Shown here one piece after another: positions 8,645 to 16,801 of a stretch of DNA of 64,000 nt (position 1 is the first letter of the stretch; each line of letters starts with the position of its first letter). Made by a program: the position numbers and the translations under genes. Under the pieces are notes generated by a model, which was given only the letters and a program-made list of their open reading frames with translations, had not been told where the DNA came from and made no database searches. Origin of the DNA: a virus; the IMG/VR virus record IMGVR_UViG_3300042374_001628, positions 1 through 64,000 of that record; one strand, written 5' to 3'.

Positions 8645-9289
8645 TCATTTATGATGTATTGTAAATGTTTTATCTAAAAAATTTGTGCCAACGAGTTCAC
8701 CAAATTCTTTATTGTATGGTCTTGTTTCGGCTAGTTTCCTAACTTGATTGCGGCATTCTTCTTGAGGCCAAGAGCATAAATTAGGAACAATGGCCCATTT
8801 ATCAGCTAATAATTTTCTATTATTGTCGCTTGGGGGCCAAGAGCTTGGAATATTTAAAAATGGTATTTCTAAATCATAATAATACGCAATATTTGCTTCA
8901 TTTAATCTAAATAAAAAATCCATATCTTCTTGACCGCCGCCGACAAATCTTTCATCAAAAAACCCTACCCTTCTTATAGTTTCTTTATGTATGCCAAAAA
9001 AACCAAGAGCATATAGGCCAACCAGCCCATAGCCAGATCTAAGTAATTGAATTATTTTATAAAAACTTTTGGATGATTCTGGTCTAGCCTTATCCGATAA
9101 GAATATGCAATATTCTGATTTAGAGCTTAAAATAGATTGATTCATCATCTCGGAATAACTTTTGGGGTTATTTGGAGTAAATAAATCAAAATTTATATCA
9201 GGGGTTGAGCGTATTAATTCGTCCGCCAAATGTTGCCTATTGGAGTTAATTGTGCAAGAAAATAAAGTCTCGTTAAAAAAATTATTCAT
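8645..9289 (-). CDS. Glycosyltransferase, GT-A type
   Basis: A 214-residue protein with the second half of a GT-A glycosyltransferase well preserved: YCIFLSDKARPES around the nucleotide-sugar site and the acceptor-side signature GFFDERFVGGGQEDMDFLF, which matches galactosyltransferase-like C-terminal domains. The N-terminus is short compared with typical GT2 enzymes, but no frameshift is seen. Its start overlaps the stop of the preceding methyltransferase gene by 8 bases (ATGAATAA). The donor and acceptor are unknown; it belongs to the glycan cluster. Confidence 0.75.
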   Translation of the reverse strand: MNNFFNETLFSCTINSNRQHLADELIRSTPDINFDLFTPNNPKSYSEMMNQSILSSKSEYCIFLSDKARPESSKSFYKIIQLLRSGYGLVGLYALGFFGIHKETIRRVGFFDERFVGGGQEDMDFLFRLNEANIAYYYDLEIPFLNIPSSWPPSDNNRKLLADKWAIVPNLCSWPQEECRNQVRKLAETRPYNKEFGELVGTNFLDKTFTIHHK

Positions 9290-10496
9290 AAACTTTTATT
9301 TCTGGTAATGGAATGATCCATTTGCCATTAAAATTTTTATTTCTTTTTATTATTTCATCAATAAAAGTATACGCAAAGCATAGGATATAGTCTGGCGGAT
9401 CTGTATTTAAAATTTCAGAATTTACTATTGGTATATGATTATTTGGAGTAAAACATCCAACTTTTAAAGGCGCATCATCAATAATTAGTGGTATCTCAGA
9501 CTTATTTATATTATAAAATGCCATAAGTGTATTTGCTTGGCCAGAAGCTCCATATCCATAAATTTTTTTATTTTCACTTTTGAGTCTAGATATCAAAGAT
9601 TTAAGTTCAGCGCCAAGAGACTTTACATTATCAGAATAATCAAGATATGTATTGATATCATAAAGTTTTAAATCAATCTCCTCTTTTTCTAAAGATGATA
9701 CGCTATCTTTAATTTCGTATGCTCCATTATGGCAAATATAATAGCGTACAGATCCGCCGTGTATGTCAATATGTTTAACATCGAATATTGATAAATCAAA
9801 CTGATCCATTAAATATTTCATAGCTTTAAGGCTATAATAATACATATGCTCATGATATATGAAAGGAAATTGAAAATTTTTAATAATATTTCCAAGCCAA
9901 TGTACCTCTATAATCGCTACCCCTTCGCTAGATAATAATTTTTTAATTCCAAAAGTAACATCTTTAATATTTTCGATATGGGCAAAGCAGTTGCTGGCGC
10001 TTATAATATCTGCCGTTCCATGTTCAGAACTTATTTTATCTGCAAGGCTACTATTAAAGCATGTGTTATACAGTATAGTACCATCTGGTTGAAAGTTTTT
10101 TGCAACATTGCTTGGGTCTACGCCAATAATTTTTTCATACTGTGTGCCTATCAGATTGCCAAGCATAGAAAAATCATTGCAACCAATTTCAACTATATTT
10201 TTATTATTTTTTGCTGACTTATATTCATTTGCCATTTCACCAAAATGAATTTTAAGAGTATTTATTGATCCTGTTTTGTAGAAATAATCGCTAAATAAAA
10301 CTTCTGGAGAAATTACTTCATTCACTTGGACTAAAGAGCTTTCTGGGCAAAAAGAGACTGTTAGCGGATATTTAGATTCTGTTTTACATGACCCTTCATC
10401 TTTTAAAAATCCACCAGCCAATGCCGTATCGAAAGAAAAAAATGTTATTAAATTTTTTGATTCAGAAATTCTGCAATGATTATATTTTTTATACAT
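9282..10496 (-). CDS. Sugar C-methyltransferase family protein (SAM-dependent) with eroded zinc knuckle
   Basis: The 404-residue product has the three-part layout of NovU/TylC3-like C-methyltransferases: an N-terminal zinc domain, a SAM-binding Rossmann domain with VEIGCNDFSMLGNL near residue 102, and a C-terminal domain containing KIYGYGASGQANTLM and LIIDDAPLKVG. The family acts on keto sugars or related substrates. The N-terminal zinc site, normally CxxC...CxxC, keeps only C8 and C50; the partner cysteines have become Ser. The rest of that domain is still aligned (KYPLTVSFC, LVQVNE). It overlaps both neighbours by 8 bases, so it is co-translated with glycosyltransferases. Activity on a nucleotide sugar is inferred. 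Confidence 0.8.
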   Translation of the reverse strand: MYKKYNHCRISESKNLITFFSFDTALAGGFLKDEGSCKTESKYPLTVSFCPESSLVQVNEVISPEVLFSDYFYKTGSINTLKIHFGEMANEYKSAKNNKNIVEIGCNDFSMLGNLIGTQYEKIIGVDPSNVAKNFQPDGTILYNTCFNSSLADKISSEHGTADIISASNCFAHIENIKDVTFGIKKLLSSEGVAIIEVHWLGNIIKNFQFPFIYHEHMYYYSLKAMKYLMDQFDLSIFDVKHIDIHGGSVRYYICHNGAYEIKDSVSSLEKEEIDLKLYDINTYLDYSDNVKSLGAELKSLISRLKSENKKIYGYGASGQANTLMAFYNINKSEIPLIIDDAPLKVGCFTPNNHIPIVNSEILNTDPPDYILCFAYTFIDEIIKRNKNFNGKWIIPLPEIKVYE

Positions 10497-11289
10497 AGGA
10501 TCCTAGTGATATTTTTTGTCTAAATTGTTGAATTGAAATTCCTGCTTTTAACTGAAAGTTTTCTAAATTATTTTCATTTTTAAGTTCTTGTGGAAGCCTC
10601 TTCATTGAAGCAGAAGATGTGTGAAAAACAAAGGATTTATTTGAGCAAATATGTTTAAAGTTAAATCCGTGCAATTTCCATAGGTTGTAGGCAAACATAT
10701 CATCGCGTCCGTACCCGCTACGAAAAGTCATATCCCATTCTCCAGAATATCCACCAATAGAGAGATAATCTTTGGATTTTACGCATATTGGGTGACAATA
10801 TGATATGATCATTTTGTCTTGATTGTAAAGATTGTTACTCCATTTGCCAATGAATACGTTGTAGGTTTCAATAGAAATTTCTGATTTTAAATCTGTATCC
10901 ACAACAACGCATGGGTTATTGCTGTAAAAATTTTCCACAAGCATACATGAAGATGATGCTGGGTAATTTTTTTCTATAATTTGAATCAGATCATCTGCAA
11001 AATCTAGACAAAAAAGCATATCATCATTGGTGTTTAAAAAATATTCAGAATTCTCTATAAATGGCTTTAAATAATCTATTGCCAATACGCCTCTGTTTTC
11101 TGGAACAGCAACGAATGGTATTTTCAAATTTAAAAGAAAATCTATCGACTCTATATCGGCCTCATTTAAAACAACAGCAATCCCGTCTTTGCTAAAATCA
11201 AGGCTTTGCATTATTGAAAAAATACAACCCTTTAAAAGATTTGGGTTATTCCAAGAGCATAATCCAACTAATAATCTTTTTTTATGCAT
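10489..11289 (-). CDS. Glycosyltransferase, GT2-like
   Basis: The frame can be extended to a GTG at 11358, but the ATG at 11289 overlaps the preceding stop by 8 bases (ATGCATAA), exactly as at the next two junctions, so I choose it (266 residues). The N-terminus RLLVGLCSWNNPNLL is a first beta strand and loop of a GT-A fold. FLNTNDDMLF carries the metal-binding acidic pair (DD), and GGYSGEWDMTFRSGYGRDD resembles the acceptor-side region. It is one of several glycosyltransferases in a row. Substrates are not readable. Confidence 0.7.
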   Translation of the reverse strand: MHKKRLLVGLCSWNNPNLLKGCIFSIMQSLDFSKDGIAVVLNEADIESIDFLLNLKIPFVAVPENRGVLAIDYLKPFIENSEYFLNTNDDMLFCLDFADDLIQIIEKNYPASSSCMLVENFYSNNPCVVVDTDLKSEISIETYNVFIGKWSNNLYNQDKMIISYCHPICVKSKDYLSIGGYSGEWDMTFRSGYGRDDMFAYNLWKLHGFNFKHICSNKSFVFHTSSASMKRLPQELKNENNLENFQLKAGISIQQFRQKISLGSYV

Positions 11290-12040
11290 ATGTATCATTG
11301 TATATTGTTGGCGGCAATTGGCCAGATTTTTTATAAAAATCTTTATTAATTTCAACACAATTTTTTAAAGGATTCCAATTGTAAGAGCATGCGCCAAAAT
11401 GTGCCTCTTGGTATTCTATTTTATTCTTGCTTCTCTCATTATTAAGCCAAGTCATATGTTTTACATGAATATTATTTTTAGGAATAATTATGCTAGAAAG
11501 CTGCTTATAATCTACAGGCGCTCCATCTTTATTGCTATATAAAATATCATTATCCCAATAAAATTTATCAATAGTATAATTTTGATATGTTTTTTTGAAT
11601 AATCTCGGCGGACAAAAACCATCTATCCAAGATTTTTCATCAAATATATAATTTTTAAAATTAATTTTGGCCCAAGCAACCCAGCTAAAATCATCTCCAT
11701 TTATAAAGTTTAGTAAACTTTCTATTTCTTTTTCTGTATAAAACTCATCTATATCTAAAATAAGAAACGTATCAGTGTTTGTATTTTGTTTTAAAAATTC
11801 CAATGGAACATTTCTAGCATTATGTTCGTTTACAATATTTTCATTATTATGAAATATATGACTATCTGGAATAAACTTGCTAAGCTCGTCTAGGCACGGT
11901 TTATTGTTTTGTTTTTGAAAATTTTCGAATTGAAAGCTGGCACATGCAGTTGGTATATTAAAATTCTTCCAAGGAGATAGGCATGGCTGCACATACTCTT
12001 CAAGGGCGTAAGCTGACAGTATAATGGCTAAATTTCTCAT
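11282..12040 (-). CDS. Glycosyltransferase, GT-A type with DxD motif
   Basis: A 252-residue protein beginning RNLAIILSAYALEEYV with the typical glycosyltransferase start and a clear FLILDIDEFYT segment (DxD-type metal site). The order of motifs resembles the small GT2-4/GT92-like family that takes part in surface glycan assembly. The ATG overlaps the upstream stop by 4 bases and the stop is shared with the next start by 8 bases, so the gene lies inside a tightly coupled operon. Donor and acceptor unknown. Confidence 0.7.
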   Translation of the reverse strand: MRNLAIILSAYALEEYVQPCLSPWKNFNIPTACASFQFENFQKQNNKPCLDELSKFIPDSHIFHNNENIVNEHNARNVPLEFLKQNTNTDTFLILDIDEFYTEKEIESLLNFINGDDFSWVAWAKINFKNYIFDEKSWIDGFCPPRLFKKTYQNYTIDKFYWDNDILYSNKDGAPVDYKQLSSIIIPKNNIHVKHMTWLNNERSKNKIEYQEAHFGACSYNWNPLKNCVEINKDFYKKSGQLPPTIYNDTYA

Positions 12041-12828
12041 ATATCTAATCCATGTTTGAAGTATTCGTCTTTAAAATCAGACTCTTGAGTGTTTAATACA
12101 ACATCTCTTCCACTATAGCCTGACCATTCGTTTTGCCAAAAATTTTTATTAATCTCTCCTCGCCTGCTTAAATCTTGATATCCGTAGTGGATAACAAATG
12201 GTATTTGTAATGTTTTTAGAATTTCTATTGGAGATTTATGTTTAAAGTCTGGATGATGTGTAATATTTATAGATTTGCACAAATTGCCCAGTTCGTCTAT
12301 TAGCTCGCAACCATCGCTTTTATCTTTATCAAATTTACCATCAGATCTTCTTGCAAAATTAACAATGCCTCTATGCATACCCTTTTTTCTATGGATATAC
12401 CATTTTGTGCCTATATCTCTATAGTGATTTTTATCCTTATAAAGGTTAATAACGGGAATCATAAAAGCATATCCATCTAAAATTATATCTTTATTGACCT
12501 TGATAAAGTTTTTCCAAATATTTGGATCATTAATTCTTTCATCTCCGTCAAGTTGAACACATATATCATTTGAGCAATTTTGAAGGGCAATATTCTTTAG
12601 CTTTCCATCTTTAGCAAATGTTGTAGAATTTGCATCATAACTCATAAATACTTTAACTTTGCTATTGTTGTTTGCAATATTTTGTAATATGTCTTGTGTA
12701 TTGTCTTCATTATCAGGTATTGTGGCAATACAAATCTCGTCAGCTAATTGAGAAAAATTTTCTATAGCAGAATTTATATCAAACTTATTCTTTTCTATAT
12801 TGAACGCTGTTGTATAAATTGATATCAT
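12037..12828 (-). CDS. Glycosyltransferase, GT2-like
   Basis: The product begins MISIYTTAFNIEKN and has ICVQLDGDERIND with a good DxD motif (DGD) for metal and nucleotide-sugar binding. I take the ATG at 12828, two bases after the upstream stop; the longer frame would begin at a TTG at 12840. The middle has TKWYIHRKKGMHRGIVN and a His-rich NITHHPDFKHK segment that may lie at the acceptor site. It is part of the glycan cluster. Substrates unknown. Confidence 0.75.
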   Translation of the reverse strand: MISIYTTAFNIEKNKFDINSAIENFSQLADEICIATIPDNEDNTQDILQNIANNNSKVKVFMSYDANSTTFAKDGKLKNIALQNCSNDICVQLDGDERINDPNIWKNFIKVNKDIILDGYAFMIPVINLYKDKNHYRDIGTKWYIHRKKGMHRGIVNFARRSDGKFDKDKSDGCELIDELGNLCKSINITHHPDFKHKSPIEILKTLQIPFVIHYGYQDLSRRGEINKNFWQNEWSGYSGRDVVLNTQESDFKDEYFKHGLDI

Positions 12829-12830
12829 AA

Positions 12831-13619
12831 TTAATCCCAATACTTAAAAACATGCGCTTTCCATCCTTCAGGGACTATATTATCACATTTTTTTGTAGAT
12901 AAAATTTCTTTCCATTGATCTTCTGAAAATGGATAGTATGTATGTTTCATCCTGACATCTCCCGATACTATGCTAACAACCTTTGTATCAGTTCTATGCC
13001 TCCATACTGTTCCATCTTTTTCTTGGCGTACGCTCCATTTGCCACAATCTGCAAAAATAGGATAATTTTTACCATTATGGCTTATATAAATAGATTTATA
13101 TTTTAAATTATTTTCTTTTATATAATTTTGGATACACTCCTCGGTCCATTTGATTTCACTCCATGGGCCTGGACCACCAATACTCTTTGGTATTTTATTG
13201 TAGAATGATGGACTTATAAACTGAGCCCTTTCTGAATAGTTGCCATGTCCTTGGTTACCAGCAAGATCTATATAAGCGTACCTATCGTTTTCAATAAGTT
13301 TTACCATTGATTCAATAAAATTATCATCAATTACTGCTAATTGAAGCTGGTCTACTTGTATATAGAATGCATAATCGGCAAAGGATTGAGCAAATAGCTG
13401 TATTGTTCCTGCGCCGCAACCATTATTTCGGCTATTAACTATAAGATCATCTATTAACCCATCCTGCTTGAACTTCTCTGAATATCTCTCGGAAGATCCA
13501 TTATCTAAATATGTAATTTTATAATCAAACTTAGAATTTGATCTTATACTATTTAATAAGTTTTTGGCTTCATCTGGCCTATTATAGTCAAGTATAAGAT
13601 ACTCAATAACATATTTCAT
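12831..13619 (-). CDS. Glycosyltransferase-like protein, GT2 fold
   Basis: A 262-residue protein with GT2 features: an N-terminal strand YLILDYNRPDEAKNLL, TYLDNGSSERY (nucleotide-binding loop) and NSRNNGCGAGTIQLFAQ. At the place of the usual DxD motif it has YIQVDQLQLAV with only one clear Asp, so catalysis is less certain. The C-terminal part is rich in aromatic residues and Lys. The ATG overlaps the preceding stop by 4 bases. Confidence 0.65.
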   Translation of the reverse strand: MKYVIEYLILDYNRPDEAKNLLNSIRSNSKFDYKITYLDNGSSERYSEKFKQDGLIDDLIVNSRNNGCGAGTIQLFAQSFADYAFYIQVDQLQLAVIDDNFIESMVKLIENDRYAYIDLAGNQGHGNYSERAQFISPSFYNKIPKSIGGPGPWSEIKWTEECIQNYIKENNLKYKSIYISHNGKNYPIFADCGKWSVRQEKDGTVWRHRTDTKVVSIVSGDVRMKHTYYPFSEDQWKEILSTKKCDNIVPEGWKAHVFKYWD

Positions 13620-14005
13620 GTAGTTATTTTTAATCCAGTTTTCTTTTCTAACTTCTTAATTCTTTCTTTTCGTTCTTTTTGAACTACTTCTGGATGTTTT
13701 GCGCCATGCCTCTTTGCGGAATAGTCTTTATAATATTTTTTTCTAATAGGATCATTAAACCCGCCACGCTTTTCGCTTAATTCCCTAGAATAGTCCTGAA
13801 TATCTCCTATGGTGCCTCTCATTTTTCCAGTCTTCTCTATAAAAGAGTTTTCAGAAGAAATATTTGTATCTATAGAGGCATTTGGAGAGTAGTAAATTCT
13901 TCTTAATTTTTTTCCATTGTGATAATATTCATGAACGTCATTCATGCCCTGAACTATATCATGAACTTCGCCACTATCATCATCAATGTAAGAATATATT
14001 GGCAT
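13616..14005 (-). CDS. Small protein with degenerate FmdB-like start
   Basis: The first residues MPIYSYIDDDSGEVHDIVQG resemble the FmdB-type regulatory start MPIYEYxCxxCG, a short zinc ribbon, but the cysteines are absent. The remaining 90 residues are basic and probably helical (KKYYKDYSAKRHGAKH, ERKERIKKLEKKTGLK). Similar FmdB-like short proteins occur in other phages, but their function is not established to my knowledge. It overlaps the genes on both sides by 4 and 1 bases and lies in the glycan operon. Confidence 0.6.
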   Translation of the reverse strand: MPIYSYIDDDSGEVHDIVQGMNDVHEYYHNGKKLRRIYYSPNASIDTNISSENSFIEKTGKMRGTIGDIQDYSRELSEKRGGFNDPIRKKYYKDYSAKRHGAKHPEVVQKERKERIKKLEKKTGLKITT

Positions 14006-14226
14006 TATTTATAGTCTTTGCTATTTCTTATAATTTCACACTTTGGGGTAACTCTTCTCCAAGAGCCATCTGGCATAATTTTATAAGATCTATCAGAGTG
14101 TTTAATAAGATTTCCAGAGTTTTCTTTTAAGAAATCATTTCTAGTATGTTCAGCAAGTTTCTGCTTTAACTCCTCTTTATGCTTATTGTATTTTTGAATT
14201 TCTTTATTTTTACTTTTTGATCCCAT
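14005..14226 (-). CDS. Small basic protein of unknown function
   Basis: A 73-residue, strongly basic product, helical at the start (KEIQKYNKHKEELKQKLAEH) and ending in a possible beta segment around PDGSWRRVTPKCEIIRN. I do not recognise it. It is tightly coupled: its stop shares a base with the next ATG (TAATG) and it starts one base after the glycosyltransferase stop. That packing makes it likely to be real. Confidence 0.6.
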   Translation of the reverse strand: MGSKSKNKEIQKYNKHKEELKQKLAEHTRNDFLKENSGNLIKHSDRSYKIMPDGSWRRVTPKCEIIRNSKDYK

Positions 14227-14227
14227 A

Positions 14228-15304
14228 TTATTTTATACTTTCTAGTATTTGACTGGTAGTTTTTTCCCAAGTAAATTCTTCTTGGAGTTTTAGCCCATTT
14301 TCATTTACAGGATTAGATTTTACCTTTTCGATTGCTGCATCACATGCGTCAATAAATTCACTTGATGAAAAATCAAAAATATTACCTTGATTAAATGGCT
14401 GACCCTCTCTAAAGAAAATATTATCATATGCTGGAATTTTACCATTTGGAGTTACGCAAACAGAATTTTCTTCGTTCATCCAATCTTTATATCCATGAGC
14501 TTTTAGCCCAACGCAATGCTTTCCAAGAGCAACAGAAGTGAATTCTGGTAACCCCCATGTTTCACCACCAGACATAGCAATTATAATGTGATTTGCATTT
14601 AAAAATTTATTATAATCCGCGTTGTTGGGCATCCATGGCAGAAAATTGATATTAAAATAACTTTTACCCTCTAATGCCTGAGATATCATTGCGCTTTGAT
14701 CTTCTGGCTTCAAGAAATTATTAAAAATGGCACAATTTAAATAAACATCATGCCTATTTCCATATTTTTTTGCCCATGCATTTAAAATTTTGAGGTGATG
14801 CTTTCTTTTTTCTAGTTTTCCAGCCAGACCAAAGCATATTCGATTGTCAGGATAGTTAATATTTTCAATTTTAAATGTATTTGAATCAAAACCAAGGGGT
14901 ATGGCCTTACAATTAATATCAAAATTAGAAAAAAGATTTGCGTAATGCTTTGATGGGACAAATACCATTTCTTGATTTTTCAAAATATTAAGCTCACGCG
15001 CAGTTGGGCTATCCAACTCATAAAAAGTATAGAGATATTGTTTTTCTGAAACACTTTCTAGACTTCCGGTAATATGCCATAATTTTAGAACAGGATTCTT
15101 TTTAGAATGGGTTTCTTCTGATTTAATAGAGTTTGAAACAATCCAATTCACAAAATCATTTTCTGATTCAAGCATCGAATGATCAGGTTGACCTATATGA
15201 AATATAGATGGGTTTATTTGCTTTTTAAAAATCTCTCTAGCAATATTATTTGAACATTGACCCAAGCTAGTCTGATTGAATGGAAAATTTATAGCGAATT
15301 TCAT
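14228..15304 (-). CDS. Glycosyltransferase, GT-B fold (GT4-like)
   Basis: A 358-residue retaining-type GT-B protein. The N-lobe starts MKFAINFPFNQTSLGQ; the linker and C-lobe begin near FGLAGKLEKRKHHLKIL, followed by the donor-binding signature GGETWGLPEFTSVALGKHCVG (an E-x7-E-like segment). It would transfer a sugar from a nucleotide donor during glycan assembly. It appears to be the first gene of the leftward glycan operon, with about 90 bases before it that hold the terminator of the preceding unit. No Shine-Dalgarno sequence is evident. Confidence 0.8.
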   Translation of the reverse strand: MKFAINFPFNQTSLGQCSNNIAREIFKKQINPSIFHIGQPDHSMLESENDFVNWIVSNSIKSEETHSKKNPVLKLWHITGSLESVSEKQYLYTFYELDSPTARELNILKNQEMVFVPSKHYANLFSNFDINCKAIPLGFDSNTFKIENINYPDNRICFGLAGKLEKRKHHLKILNAWAKKYGNRHDVYLNCAIFNNFLKPEDQSAMISQALEGKSYFNINFLPWMPNNADYNKFLNANHIIIAMSGGETWGLPEFTSVALGKHCVGLKAHGYKDWMNEENSVCVTPNGKIPAYDNIFFREGQPFNQGNIFDFSSSEFIDACDAAIEKVKSNPVNENGLKLQEEFTWEKTTSQILESIK

Positions 15305-15334
15305 AAACGATAATATTTAAATGATTTGAAAAAT

Positions 15335-15367
15335 CTAAAAAATAAAAGCCCAATTTTAGGTTGGGCT
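15335..15367 (-). terminator. Rho-independent terminator
   Basis: A 7-bp stem AGCCCAA/TTGGGCT (15347-15367) with a 7-base loop is followed on the minus strand by a T-rich run. It lies just beyond the stop of the SSB-tail gene and insulates it from the glycosyltransferase operon. Confidence 0.8.
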
Positions 15368-15393
15368 CTTATTTGATTTATAGATAGTTAGAA

Positions 15394-15684
15394 TTAAAAC
15401 GGAATATCGTCTTGATTATCTACCTCTTGAGAACTCTCTGACTGTTGTGGCTTTTTAGCCTTCGATTCAGGTTTAAGATCCTCCGATAGGTCGGAGAGTG
15501 TCAATCGGTAATCAGGCTGGTTTGGCTTTGTCTTATTATTTTTAAAAATAAAAGCAGTATATTCGCCAGAACCAATCTTTACCTTTCCCGAAAGGAATTG
15601 TTTTCCATTTTTTTCTTTTTTCCAGAAGGCACCAACATCTGTTAGATCTGATGCATTATTACTTTTTTGCTTTGTATCGCTCAT
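15394..15684 (-). CDS. Small protein with SSB-like acidic C-terminal tail
   Basis: A 96-residue product with a compact N-terminal half (VGAFWKKEKNGKQFLSGKV, GEYTAFIFKN) similar in layout to small DUF736-like beta proteins, then a disordered Ser/Gln-rich linker and the extreme C-terminus DDIPF. That end is the same kind of peptide by which bacterial SSB recruits replication and repair proteins. No OB-fold signature long enough for a classical SSB is visible. It lies 5 bases after the sigma-like gene and before a strong terminator, so the two form a short unit. A role in recruiting host DNA-repair or replication proteins is inference. Confidence 0.65.
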   Translation of the reverse strand: MSDTKQKSNNASDLTDVGAFWKKEKNGKQFLSGKVKIGSGEYTAFIFKNNKTKPNQPDYRLTLSDLSEDLKPESKAKKPQQSESSQEVDNQDDIPF

Positions 15685-15689
15685 AGTTT

Positions 15690-16289
15690 TTATACTATAT
15701 CTAGATTTGATGTAGATTTCAATTTATTTTTCAAAAATGAAATAAATTTGTCATGCCAGTTTACAACTGTCTGTGTAGAAACCCCAAAATGATCAGCTAT
15801 TTCTTTGAAGGTTTTTACTTTATTGCCTTCAGTAAAATATCTCATTTTTATTACTTCCTTTGCTGTTTCGTCTGATGACATGCTGATTATATTTTTAATA
15901 TGTGATAGTATATCATTATCTTTTGCCTGATATGAGGCCTCTTCATTAGAGTACTGATCAGCCAAATATTTTAAAACATCGCTGTCCATTGTTGATTCTT
16001 TTTTGTACTGATTGCATGCATTGAGACATGCATAAGTTACAATATTACCAAGCCAAGTTGAAAACTTCGCGCCAAATGATGGATCGAATGTTTTAGCTGC
16101 TTGATAAATAAGCGAATCTTTTTGCTCCTCAACGTCTTTTGCAATAGTTGAAGTGTTATTATGAAAATACTTGTTATATATTTTGTAACATATTCCAGAA
16201 TGCCTATCAATAAGGATTGACAGTGCGTCCTGACTTGCTTGATTCCTTACCATGTCGGCCAGATCGTTATCTTGTAGTTTATTAATCAT
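15690..16289 (-). CDS. RNA polymerase sigma-70-like factor
   Basis: The 199-residue product (start at the ATG at 16289; an upstream ATG at 16337 would encode the hairpin sequences and is less likely) has sigma region 2: ALSILIDRHSGICYKIYNKYF, then IYQAAKTFDPSFGAKFSTWL, which matches the core-binding and -10 recognition segment. A linker follows, and region 4 is VIKMRYFTEGNKVKTFKEIA with a helix-turn-helix HFGVSTQTVVNWHDKF. Regions 1.1 and 3 are missing, as in ECF-type and phage sigma factors. It probably directs host RNA polymerase to phage promoters. The gene diverges from the rightward unit at 16373. Confidence 0.85.
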   Translation of the reverse strand: MINKLQDNDLADMVRNQASQDALSILIDRHSGICYKIYNKYFHNNTSTIAKDVEEQKDSLIYQAAKTFDPSFGAKFSTWLGNIVTYACLNACNQYKKESTMDSDVLKYLADQYSNEEASYQAKDNDILSHIKNIISMSSDETAKEVIKMRYFTEGNKVKTFKEIADHFGVSTQTVVNWHDKFISFLKNKLKSTSNLDIV

Positions 16290-16301
16290 AATGAATTTTA
16301 T

Positions 16302-16335
16302 AAAAACGCCTAGCGTTTTTGCGGCCTTTGGCCGC
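16302..16335. other. Two adjacent hairpins in a divergent intergenic region
   Basis: AAAAACGC/GCGTTTTT (8 bp, 3-base loop) is directly followed by GCGGCC/GGCCGC (6 bp, 3-base loop) and then a T-rich run on the plus strand. They lie between two divergent genes, where terminators are not expected. They could block read-through in both directions or act as operators. Confidence 0.5.
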
Positions 16336-16372
16336 ATTTATTTTTTTGTTCTAACATAAATTAATATTTAAC

Positions 16373-16795
16373 ATGTTTTGTTTGAAAAAGCAATATATTT
16401 TTTTATTATCTGTCATGGATATCTACTCAATACTCCTTATTTCAATAACAATATCAATGATTCTTTACTATGTGTATGAGACGAATGTTTTGTGGGAATA
16501 TTTAAATAAAATTTCTGATTTATTAAATTTTAATGGATCTAATAAGATTTTTTGCGGCATACTTTTGGTTAAGGCATATCCTAGCAGTGAAGAGCCAAAC
16601 TATTTACAGTTTATTAATAAAATATATAATACTTTTACAACAAGACTACTATCGTGCCCAATATGTTTAGGATTTTGGATATGTCTAATCGCTGGTGTAT
16701 TATCTGATATTATTTTAGTGCCAACCTTTGCTTTTATTTCTCTAACAATGTATTACTTTATAAAAATTTTGACAAAACTATCTGCAAAAATATAA
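16373..16795 (+). CDS. Small integral membrane protein with CPICLGFW motif
   Basis: A 140-residue protein with a hydrophobic N-terminal segment (roughly residues 15-35), a second one including SCPICLGFWICLIAG near 92-107, and a third near 112-132. CPxCLGFW is the signature of small DUF1360-like membrane proteins found in bacteria and phages; their function is unknown to me. An internal ATG at 16415 could be the start and would remove a short basic leader. It heads the rightward unit and is followed 6 bases later by the next gene. Confidence 0.7.
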   Translation: MFCLKKQYIFLLSVMDIYSILLISITISMILYYVYETNVLWEYLNKISDLLNFNGSNKIFCGILLVKAYPSSEEPNYLQFINKIYNTFTTRLLSCPICLGFWICLIAGVLSDIILVPTFAFISLTMYYFIKILTKLSAKI

Positions 16796-16801
16796 TCCCT
16801 T

